This document shows positions 1-5,188 of a stretch of DNA of 5,188 bases, in pieces. Each line of letters opens with the position of its first letter. Position 1 is the stretch's first letter. The stretch is from Pseudomonas sp. (lineage in GTDB: Bacteria; Pseudomonadota; Gammaproteobacteria; Pseudomonadales; Pseudomonadaceae), in contig JARDZH010000211.1 in assembly GCA_029240955.1 (NCBI GenBank), forward strand, positions 1 to 5,188, in the 5' to 3' direction. The notes below the pieces were generated by a model that had not been told where the DNA came from, did no database searches, and saw nothing but the letters and a program-made list of their open reading frames with translations. The translations under genes and the position numbers were made by a program.

Positions 1-1509
1 GCGTTGCAGGCGCTGAAAGCCGCTTGCGATCCGCACAACCAGCTCAACCCCGGCAAGATCGCGACACCTGCCACCCGGCCGGAGGCGCGCCTGACGCTGG
101 TGGATGAGGTCACGCTGCGCGGTGATCTGGACCGGACCATCGATGAGCGCGTCTGGCGCAGCTACGACACCGCGCTGCACTGCAACGGCAATGGCGCCTG
201 TTACAACTACGACCCCGACGACGCCATGTGTCCGTCGTGGAAAGCGACCCGCGACCGCGTGCACTCGCCCAAAGGCCGGGCTTCGCTGGTCCGCGAATGG
301 CTGCGCCTGCAGGGTGATCAGGATGTAGACGTGCTGACCGCCAGTGCCCGCGCTCGCGCGGCCAACCCGGTCAAGAGCTTCGCCGCGAAAGCGGTCAACA
401 GCATCAATCGCGCCACCGGCCAGCAAGACTTTTCCCACGAGGTGTATGACGCCATGGCCGGATGTCTGGCGTGCAAATCCTGCGCGGGGCAATGCCCGGT
501 CAAGGTCAACGTGCCGGAGTTCCGCTCGCGTTTCCTTGAGCTGTATCACAGCCGCTATCTGCGACCGCTCAAGGATTACCTGATCGGTTCGCTGGAATTC
601 AGCATTCCATATCTGGCTCGCTTTCCCCGGACCTATAACGCCGTGATGAACGCCGCGCCGGTGCGCTACCTGCTGGAGCACGTGGCCGGGATGGTCGACA
701 GTCCGTTGTTGAGTCTGGTGGATTTCCGTGCTGCCTGCGCCCGCTGGAACGTGGGGCTTGCGACTCCCGAGCGGCTGAACGCCTTGAGCGAACAGGAGCG
801 CAAGCGCACGGTGGTACTGGTTCAGGATGCCTTCACTCGCTACTTCGACACCGCTGTGGCCACCGATTGGCTCGAACTGCTCTCGCGCCTGGGCTATCAG
901 GTGTATCTCGCACCGTTCGCGCCCAATGGCAAACCGCTTCAGGTTCAGGGTTTTCTGGCGGCTTTCGAAAAGGCGGCGCTGTTCAATAGCCAGTCGCTGC
1001 GCACGCTGCAGGACAGCGGTATCGCCCTCGTGGGTCTGGACCCGGCGATGACGCTCGTATATCGCCAGGAATACAGCAAGGTGCTGGGCACTGATCAGGC
1101 TCCGACGGTGCTGCTGCCCCAGGAATGGCTGGCGACCGAGCTGGCTCACATGCCGCAAAGCCTGCCGTCCGACACACGCTGGTACTTCCTGCCGCATTGC
1201 ACCGAGAAAACCAACGAGCCCGGCAGCGTCGCGCTCTGGCAGAAGGTGTTCGCGGGGCTCGGCATGCAGCTGGAAGTGCTGGCCAGCGGCTGCTGCGGCA
1301 TGTCCGGCACGTATGGCCACGAAACCCGCAACGCGGGCCATTCGCAGACCATCTACCGCCAGTCCTGGCAGCCGCTGGTGGCGCGCTATGGTGCGGACGA
1401 CCGGCTGGTGGCCGACGGTTATTCCTGCCGCAGTCAGGTCAAACGTCAGGACGGCAAGCAGGTGCGCCATCCGTTGCAAGTGCTGCTGGAGCAACTGAGA
1501 ACCGTGTGA
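1..1509 (+). CDS. YdiJ-like FAD/Fe-S 2-hydroxyacid oxidoreductase (C-terminal half; 5' end outside window)
   Basis: The reading frame is open from the first base, so the true start lies upstream; about 502 residues are visible, roughly half of the ~1000-residue YdiJ-type family. Numbering from the Leu codon at position 4, residues 1-22 are the end of the FAD-linked oxidase C domain (DPHNQLNPGKI signature). Residues 59-78 are a first Fe-S motif with Cys60, Cys66 and Cys76, and Cys154, 157, 160 and 164 form a CxxCxxCxxxCP motif. The C-terminal part is a CCG-type (heterodisulfide-reductase/GlpC-like) domain, with HC at 398-399, Cys-Cys-Gly at 430-432 and a further Cys475. Such proteins oxidise a D-2-hydroxyacid on FAD and pass electrons through the clusters to a respiratory acceptor, usually at the inner membrane face. 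From memory, E. coli YdiJ has been reported to act on D-2-hydroxyglutarate; the substrate here is not shown. The first Fe-S motif argues against Dld-II-type lactate dehydrogenase, and no lactate genes are adjacent. Family assignment is firm, substrate is not. Confidence 0.93.
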   Translation, partial: ALQALKAACDPHNQLNPGKIATPATRPEARLTLVDEVTLRGDLDRTIDERVWRSYDTALHCNGNGACYNYDPDDAMCPSWKATRDRVHSPKGRASLVREWLRLQGDQDVDVLTASARARAANPVKSFAAKAVNSINRATGQQDFSHEVYDAMAGCLACKSCAGQCPVKVNVPEFRSRFLELYHSRYLRPLKDYLIGSLEFSIPYLARFPRTYNAVMNAAPVRYLLEHVAGMVDSPLLSLVDFRAACARWNVGLATPERLNALSEQERKRTVVLVQDAFTRYFDTAVATDWLELLSRLGYQVYLAPFAPNGKPLQVQGFLAAFEKAALFNSQSLRTLQDSGIALVGLDPAMTLVYRQEYSKVLGTDQAPTVLLPQEWLATELAHMPQSLPSDTRWYFLPHCTEKTNEPGSVALWQKVFAGLGMQLEVLASGCCGMSGTYGHETRNAGHSQTIYRQSWQPLVARYGADDRLVADGYSCRSQVKRQDGKQVRHPLQVLLEQLRTV

Positions 1510-1526
1510 TCCACCCTGCACCCGAC

Positions 1527-1557
1527 ACTCCGGAGGATCGTGCAAGCGCTCCGGAGT
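1527..1557 (+). terminator. Perfect 9-bp inverted repeat after the YdiJ-like gene; possible terminator without U-tract
   Basis: ACTCCGGAG at 1527-1535 is matched by its exact reverse complement at 1549-1557 across a 13-base loop, starting 17 bases after the stop codon. The position fits a transcription terminator. The stem is followed by AATCGG, with no run of T on either strand, so it is not a canonical intrinsic terminator. It could instead be an mRNA 3'-end stabilising hairpin or a dyad protein-binding site ahead of the SDR gene. Confidence 0.4.
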
Positions 1558-1633
1558 AATCGGATAACGCCCGGACCGCTGCAGCTCCTAACCTTGATTC
1601 ACGCCCTCATCGACAGGGCCTCACTCAAGGAAC

Positions 1634-1638
1634 AGGAG
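1634..1638 (+). promoter_or_regulatory. Ribosome binding site of the SDR gene
   Basis: AGGAG lies 7 bases before the ATG at 1646 and supports that start. A weak GCCCT/AGGGC hairpin (1603-1619, 7-base loop) sits 14 bases upstream. I could not find a convincing -35/-10 pair in 1510-1645. Confidence 0.75.
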
Positions 1639-1645
1639 CCGGACC

Positions 1646-2383
1646 ATGCAAGCGATTCAAAACAAGGTCATCGCAATCACAGGTGCGAGCAGCGGTATTG
1701 GCGAAGCCACGGCCAGACTGCTTGCAGAGAAGGGTGCACGGCTGGTGCTGGGGGCGCGTCGCACCGATCGCCTCGAAGCACTGGTCAGTGAGTTGCGCGA
1801 AGCGGGCGGTGTGGCCGATTTCCGCGCGCTGGATGTGACCGACGCGATCGACTTTCAGGAATTCGTCGACTACACCGTGGCGACCCACGGCCGAATCGAC
1901 GTCCTGATCAATAACGCCGGCGTGATGCCGCTGTCCCGACTCGATGCTCTGCGCGTGGACGAGTGGAACCGCATGATCGACGTGAATATCCGCGGCGTGC
2001 TCCACGGTATTGCCGCTGCGCTGCCGCTGATGCAGGAACAGCATTCAGGCCAGTTCGTGAACATTTCTTCCATTGGCGCGTATGCGGTCAGCCCGACTGC
2101 GGCGGTGTACTGCGCCACCAAGTATGCGGTTCGCGCGATTTCCGATGGCTTGCGGCAAGAAGTCGGCGGCGATATTCGAGTGACGACCATTGCGCCCGGC
2201 GTCACGGAGTCGGAACTGGCCGACAGCATCTCCGATGAAGGCGGCCGCAATGAGATGCGTGAGTTCCGGCGCATTGCGATTCCTGCCTCGGCGATCGCCA
2301 GAGCCATTGCCTACGCCGTCGAACAGCCAGCCGATGTCGACGTCAGCGAGCTGGTGGTGCGGCCTACCGCCAGCCCGTTCTGA
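1646..2383 (+). CDS. Classical short-chain dehydrogenase/reductase (SDR), YdfG/COG4221-like
   Basis: This is a 245-residue cytosolic NAD(P)-dependent oxidoreductase of normal length for a classical SDR. The Rossmann glycine motif TGASSGIG is at residues 12-19. Arg38-Arg39 after the second beta strand favour NADP(H) over NAD(H). Asp63 follows beta-3 and contacts the adenine ring, NNAG is at 89-92, and the catalytic tetrad is Asn114, Ser142, Tyr155 and Lys159 (YxxxK). A PG motif at 184-185 with Thr187 binds the nicotinamide side. All catalytic residues are intact. Overall character resembles the YdfG group (3-hydroxy acid or serine dehydrogenases), but SDR substrates cannot be read from sequence. 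The ATG at 1646 has a good AGGAG and the glycine motif begins at the expected distance. The gene stands apart from the YdiJ-like gene by 136 bases and converges on the hydrolase gene, so it is probably its own unit. Confidence 0.95.
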   Translation: MQAIQNKVIAITGASSGIGEATARLLAEKGARLVLGARRTDRLEALVSELREAGGVADFRALDVTDAIDFQEFVDYTVATHGRIDVLINNAGVMPLSRLDALRVDEWNRMIDVNIRGVLHGIAAALPLMQEQHSGQFVNISSIGAYAVSPTAAVYCATKYAVRAISDGLRQEVGGDIRVTTIAPGVTESELADSISDEGGRNEMREFRRIAIPASAIARAIAYAVEQPADVDVSELVVRPTASPF

Positions 2384-2404
2384 GCCCTTGTTGCGGCTTG
2401 AGCG

Positions 2405-3301
2405 TCAGCTCTTCGGCGTCAGGTAACGGCGGAACCACGCAAGCGTACGGTCCCACGCGAGCCTGGCGTCGGCCTCGTCGTAACGAGGCGTGGTGTCATT
2501 GTGAAAACCGTGATTTGCGCCGGGATAGATGAAGGCTTCGTACGTCGTGCCGGCGGCCTTGAGCGCTTGCTCGTAGGCCGGCCAGCCTTCATTGATCCGG
2601 GTGTCCAGTTCGCCGTAGTGAATCATCACCGGTGCCTTGATTCTCGGCACGTCCTCGGTGTTTGGCTGGCGCCCGTAGAACGACACCGCTGCTCCCAGTT
2701 CCGGGTAAGCGACTCCCGCCGCGTTGGCGACACCCCCTCCGTAACAGAAACCCACGATCCCCACCTTGCCGGTCGTGGCGTCGTGCTTCATCAGCCATTC
2801 GATGGCGGCGAAGAAGTCGTTCATGAGTTTCTCGGGGTCCACGCCCTGTTGCAGTTCACGGCCTTTGTCGTCATCGCCCGGATACCCGCCGACCGATGAC
2901 AGCCCATCCGGCGCGAGTGCGATGAACCCGGCTTTGGCTACGCGACGTGCAACGTCTTCAATGTACGGGTTCAGGCCGCGGTTCTCATGCACCACGACCA
3001 CCGCTGGCAACTTGCCTGTGGACTTCGCCGGACGCACGAGATAACCGCGCACCTGGCCGTGACCTTTCGCAGACGGATAAGTGATGTATTCGGCGGTGAT
3101 GTCAGGGTCAGCCGCGGGCACTTGCTCAGCCAGCGCGTAATTGGGGCTGAGCACACCGAGCAGCGCGCTGGCGGTCAGGCCGCCCATCGTGAACACTGCT
3201 GCGCGGTCAAGAAACTCGCGGCGGTTGATCTTGCCGTGAGCGTAGTAATCGTAGAGTTCCAGCAGTTCGGGCGCGAAGTCTTTGGCGGTGAGACGTTCCA
3301 T
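2405..3301 (-). CDS. Dienelactone hydrolase family protein, YghX-like, with twin-arginine-like N-terminus
   Basis: This 298-residue alpha/beta hydrolase has the dienelactone hydrolase (DLH) signature. The nucleophile elbow GFCYGG is at 184-189 with Cys186 as nucleophile, Asp233 (GELDTRIN) and His264 (GANHGF) complete the triad, and Glu106 in HENRG matches the Glu that gates the DLH cysteine. Such enzymes hydrolyse lactones or esters; the true substrate is unknown. The sequence closely recalls E. coli YghX (from memory), including the [16 protein letters not shown] block. The N-terminus carries NRREFL (Arg27-Arg28), a hydrophobic stretch at about 33-53 and an ALA site near 56-58, so Tat export is possible. 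I chose the ATG at 3299-3301 because AGAAGG lies 9 bases upstream; the in-frame ATG at 3308-3310 abuts that motif and would add three residues. It lies 104 bases downstream of the MFS gene on the same strand, so co-transcription is possible but unproven. Confidence 0.92.
   Translation of the reverse strand: MERLTAKDFAPELLELYDYYAHGKINRREFLDRAAVFTMGGLTASALLGVLSPNYALAEQVPAADPDITAEYITYPSAKGHGQVRGYLVRPAKSTGKLPAVVVVHENRGLNPYIEDVARRVAKAGFIALAPDGLSSVGGYPGDDDKGRELQQGVDPEKLMNDFFAAIEWLMKHDATTGKVGIVGFCYGGGVANAAGVAYPELGAAVSFYGRQPNTEDVPRIKAPVMIHYGELDTRINEGWPAYEQALKAAGTTYEAFIYPGANHGFHNDTTPRYDEADARLAWDRTLAWFRRYLTPKS
3128..3301 (-). other. Predicted twin-arginine (Tat) signal region of the DLH-family protein
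   Basis: Residues 1-58 comprise a long polar n-region, [10 protein letters not shown] with the Arg pair at 27-28, a moderately hydrophobic stretch (about 33-53), and an Ala-Leu-Ala site followed by Glu59. The RRxFL core fits the Tat consensus, with Asn in place of the usual Ser/Thr before the arginines. Against export, the n-region is long, the hydrophobic core is short and contains a Pro near its end, and E. coli YghX, as I recall it, has Lys-Arg here. It may be a retained non-exported extension. Confidence 0.5.
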
Positions 3302-3310
3302 CGAGGGCAT

Positions 3311-3316
3311 CCTTCT
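3311..3316 (-). promoter_or_regulatory. Ribosome binding site that decides the DLH-family start
   Basis: On the minus strand AGAAGG directly touches the ATG at 3310 (zero spacing, unusable) but sits 9 bases before the ATG at 3301. This favours the downstream Met. The rest of 3317-3405 shows only short dyads (CACAG/CTGTG and CGCCA/TGGCG) and no convincing sigma-70 promoter or terminator. Confidence 0.65.
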
Positions 3317-3405
3317 GGGTCATTCGGACGGAGAGGCCACAGTAAAGCAGAAATACCTGTGTCCGCCGCTGCCGCCCGAGTTTCGCCATGGATCTGGCGT
3401 TCAGA

Positions 3406-4782
3406 TTACGCCTGCTTGCCAACCGTCTCTTGTCCCTGTGCGATAACCACCCGCTCGAAACGACCGGCCAGGACCACATAGGCAAAGATACCGATCAGGC
3501 CGTGTGCGGCAACGAACCACAAGGCGGAGTTGAACGAGCCGGTGGAGGCGACGAAGAAGCCGATGACCACGGGTGTGACGATACCGGCGATGTTGCCGAT
3601 GCCGTTGAACACGCCGCCGCTCAGGCCGACCATGCCTTTAGGCGCGGTATCCGAAAGCACCGCCCAGCCCACCGCAGCCAGACCTTTGCCGAAGAACGCC
3701 AGCGCCATCAGCGCAATGACCATCCAGTTGGCGTCCACGAAGTTGGCGGACACCAGCGTGGAAGCCAGCGCCATGCCGATCACGAACGGCGTCTTGCGTG
3801 CTCGGGACGGGTGAACACCCTTGCGGATCAGGTAGTCCGAGACCATCCCGCCCAGGACGCCGCCGGAGAATCCGCAGATCGCAGGCAACGCCGCGACCCA
3901 GCCGGCTTCCATGATGGTCATGCCGCGGCCCTTGATCAGGTAGATCGGGAACCAGGTAATGAAGAAGTAGGTGAGGGCGGTGATGCAATACTGGCCCAGA
4001 TAAATGGCCCAGAGCGTACGACTGGTGAAGAGCTGCTTCACTTCGCTCATCTTGGTCTTGGGTTTGCTGGTCTTGCGCTCGGCTTCCAGATCGACCAGTG
4101 CGCCGCCTTCGCGCATCAGTTTGAGTTCCGCTTCACCCAGACGCGGATCGCTGAGCGGGTCGCGGTACAAGGCAAACCAGAATACGGTGGCTATCACGCC
4201 GAGGCCGCCCATCCACAGAAACACGTGTTCCCAGCCCCAGGCATGAGTCAGCCATGCCATCAACGGAGCGAACACCACGACGGCCATGTATTGAGCGGAG
4301 TTGAACAGCGCCGATGCGGTGCCGCGTTCGCGGGTCGGGAACCAGCACGAGACAATGCGATTGTTGGCCGGGAAAGCAGGCGATTCAACCAGACCCAGCA
4401 TGAAGCGCATGGCGAACAACGCGACGGCGGCGCTGGCGCCCGCGAGCCCCATCCAGCCAACCGTGCCCTGCAGCATCGTGAAAATCGACCACAGCAAGAG
4501 GCTGCACCCGTAGACGCGGCGTGCACCAAACTTGTCCAGCAGCCAGCCGCCGGGCACTTGGCCCAGTGCGTAAGCCCAGGCGAATGCGGAGAAGATCATG
4601 CCCAGCATGACCGGATCCAGGCCCAGATCCTTGACCACGCCGGTACCGGCAATGGACATGGTGGCGCGGTCGGCATAGTTGAGGACGGTGACGACGAAAA
4701 TCAGCGCGAGAATGACGAAGCGATGCCGTCCGACGCGAACGTCAGCGACGGGCATGTCCATCGAAGCGGTCTTGGTGTTCAT
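3406..4782 (-). CDS. MFS anion:cation symporter, GudP/GarP/DgoT-like sugar-acid transporter
   Basis: This 458-residue inner-membrane protein has about twelve hydrophobic segments, at roughly residues 21-41, 57-80, 91-109, 116-136, 157-178, 185-205, 256-280, 291-315, 331-348, 353-375, 385-411 and 416-440. A charged cytoplasmic loop lies at 206-255 between the two six-helix halves. MFS motif A is seen as GGWLLDKFGARR (78-89). NYADRAT (35-41) with Asp38, Glu133 in GLVESPAFPANNR, and FNGIGNIAGIVTP from 392 are typical of the anion:cation symporter family. Asp38 and Glu133 correspond to the proton-coupling acidic pair described for DgoT (from memory). Members import hexonates or hexarates such as D-glucarate, D-galactarate or D-galactonate with protons. 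The sequence most recalls E. coli GudP (about 450 residues), but no glucarate dehydratase is visible, so the substrate stays open. The upstream 2-hydroxyacid dehydrogenase also allows a keto-acid substrate such as 2-ketogluconate. The start is ATG with GGAG 6 bases upstream. Confidence 0.94.
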   Translation of the reverse strand: MNTKTASMDMPVADVRVGRHRFVILALIFVVTVLNYADRATMSIAGTGVVKDLGLDPVMLGMIFSAFAWAYALGQVPGGWLLDKFGARRVYGCSLLLWSIFTMLQGTVGWMGLAGASAAVALFAMRFMLGLVESPAFPANNRIVSCWFPTRERGTASALFNSAQYMAVVVFAPLMAWLTHAWGWEHVFLWMGGLGVIATVFWFALYRDPLSDPRLGEAELKLMREGGALVDLEAERKTSKPKTKMSEVKQLFTSRTLWAIYLGQYCITALTYFFITWFPIYLIKGRGMTIMEAGWVAALPAICGFSGGVLGGMVSDYLIRKGVHPSRARKTPFVIGMALASTLVSANFVDANWMVIALMALAFFGKGLAAVGWAVLSDTAPKGMVGLSGGVFNGIGNIAGIVTPVVIGFFVASTGSFNSALWFVAAHGLIGIFAYVVLAGRFERVVIAQGQETVGKQA

Positions 4783-4788
4783 GGCGTT

Positions 4789-4792
4789 CTCC
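4789..4792 (-). promoter_or_regulatory. Ribosome binding site of the MFS transporter
   Basis: GGAG lies 6 bases before the ATG at 4780-4782. The base of a 7-bp hairpin (4794-4812) is only one base away on its 5' side, so folding of the leader could affect ribosome access. Confidence 0.7.
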
Positions 4793-4793
4793 G

Positions 4794-4821
4794 GCCTTCC
4801 TCAAGGGAAGGCTTTATTGTT
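4794..4821 (+). terminator. Terminator-like hairpin, functional polarity on the plus strand (antisense to the transporter)
   Basis: GCCTTCC at 4794-4800 pairs perfectly with GGAAGGC at 4806-4812 across the 5-base loop TCAAG. On the plus strand the stem is followed by TTTATTGTT, the form of a weak intrinsic terminator. Both flanking genes run on the minus strand, where the hairpin is followed by CGGAG and the start codon, so it would not be expected to terminate there. It may stop antisense transcription, or serve as a leader hairpin beside the ribosome binding site. Confidence 0.45.
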
Positions 4822-4875
4822 GGAAGGGTGGGAACGGTTAACTGGCTGCGTCGGAAACTACGCCAGCAAGCTACG

Positions 4876-5188
4876 TCAGCACGCCACAGCAGTAGGCAAC
4901 GGCGCACCGGCAAAGCAGGCGTGCAGGTTGGCCAGAACGATCTCACCCATTTCCAGGCGGGTCTGTTCGGTGGCGCTGGCGCGATGCGGTTGCAGCACGA
5001 CGTTGTTCAGCGCGCGCAGCGCCAACGGCACGTTCGGCTCGTCGACGAATACGTCCAGGCCCGCGCCCGCGATGGTGCGAGCACTGAGGGCGGCGATCAG
5101 CGCTTGCTCGTCCACCAGCTTGCCGCGCGCGACATTAATCAGATAACCCTGCGGGCCGAGCGCCTGCAGCACCGGCGCGGTGATGATC
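4876..5188 (-). CDS. D-isomer-specific 2-hydroxyacid dehydrogenase (C-terminal third; 5' end outside window)
   Basis: About 103 C-terminal residues are visible of a family that is normally about 310-330 residues long; the frame stays open to the window edge. Numbering from the Ile codon at 5185-5187, NVARGKLVDEQAL (18-30) carries the substrate-binding Arg21. GLDVFVDEP (43-51) carries Glu50, and QPHRASATEQTR (66-77) carries the catalytic His68, so the Arg/Glu/His triad of this family is intact. These are NAD(P)-dependent cytosolic enzymes interconverting 2-keto and D-2-hydroxy acids, such as glyoxylate/hydroxypyruvate, 2-ketogluconate or hydroxyphenylpyruvate reductases. The C-terminus suggests the GhrB/hydroxyphenylpyruvate-reductase side of the family, but the discriminating N-terminal domain is missing. 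It lies 93 bases upstream of the sugar-acid transporter on the same strand, which fits a keto-acid or sugar-acid role. Confidence 0.92.
   Translation of the reverse strand, partial: IITAPVLQALGPQGYLINVARGKLVDEQALIAALSARTIAGAGLDVFVDEPNVPLALRALNNVVLQPHRASATEQTRLEMGEIVLANLHACFAGAPLPTAVAC

Noticed and set aside
1125..1559. Plus-strand open frame of 144 codons overlapping the end of the YdiJ-like gene
   Set aside because: Alternative frame through the CCG domain; Ala/Arg/Gly-rich composition typical of frame-shifted GC-rich DNA, and the CCG-domain motifs are all in the other frame.
1625..2044. Minus-strand open frame of 139 codons inside the SDR gene
   Set aside because: Shadow of the SDR reading frame, whose full set of catalytic motifs fixes the coding strand; the antisense product has no domain character.
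3385..3405. CGCCA/TGGCG hairpin just after the MFS stop, considered as its terminator
   Set aside because: Only 5 bp, followed on the minus strand by AAACTC rather than a T-run.
2987..3481. Plus-strand open frame of 164 codons across the hydrolase/transporter junction
   Set aside because: It is antisense to the well-supported DLH gene and the end of the MFS gene, has no recognisable motif, is rich in His/Arg/Val as expected from the complement of GC-rich coding DNA, and lacks a convincing ribosome binding site.
4831..4850. GTTAAC palindrome upstream of the transporter, considered as a regulator site or promoter element
   Set aside because: Six-base palindrome with no extended symmetry and no properly spaced -35/-10 partner.
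4842..4866. CTGGC/GCCAG dyad just after the dehydrogenase stop, considered as its terminator
   Set aside because: Only 5 bp of continuous stem with a bulge beyond it, and no T-run on the minus strand; it may arise by chance in GC-rich sequence.
4679..5146. Plus-strand open frame of 155 codons across the transporter/dehydrogenase junction
   Set aside because: Antisense to two recognised genes; Arg/Ser/Thr-rich with no motif. It also reads through the terminator-like hairpin at 4794-4821.

Overview
The window is GC-rich, densely coded DNA with the codon use and gene content of a gamma-proteobacterium, most likely Pseudomonas (a P. syringae/fluorescens-type genome is my guess from family resemblance; no marker gene is present to prove it). 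I see four long, ordinary metabolic genes plus the end of a fifth. There are no tRNA, rRNA, CRISPR, insertion-sequence or phage features.

Layout. Positions 1-1509 (+) hold the C-terminal half of a large FAD- and Fe-S-containing 2-hydroxyacid oxidoreductase of the YdiJ type. A 136-base gap contains a perfect 9-bp inverted repeat just after its stop. Positions 1646-2383 (+) hold a classical short-chain dehydrogenase/reductase (SDR). It converges, across only 21 bases, on a minus-strand group read from right to left: the C-terminal third of a D-isomer 2-hydroxyacid dehydrogenase (4876-5188, cut by the window edge), a 12-helix MFS sugar-acid symporter of the GudP/GarP/DgoT type (3406-4782), and a dienelactone-hydrolase-family enzyme resembling E. 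coli YghX with a twin-arginine-like N-terminus (2405-3301).

How the genes may work together. The minus-strand genes are same-strand neighbours with gaps of 93 and 104 bases, so they may be one loosely spaced operon or separate units. A sugar-acid importer beside a 2-hydroxyacid dehydrogenase suggests uptake and reduction/oxidation of a hydroxy- or keto-acid. A possibly exported hydrolase could open a lactone or ester before uptake; that last step is inference. The two plus-strand genes look like separate units. No sugar-acid dehydratase, aldolase or regulator is visible, so the substrate cannot be named.

Nothing here amounts to a clear undescribed system. The points most worth a second look are a terminator-like hairpin on the antisense strand touching the transporter's ribosome binding site, the Cys-to-Asn change in the first Fe-S motif of the YdiJ-like protein, and the possible Tat export of a Cys-nucleophile hydrolase.
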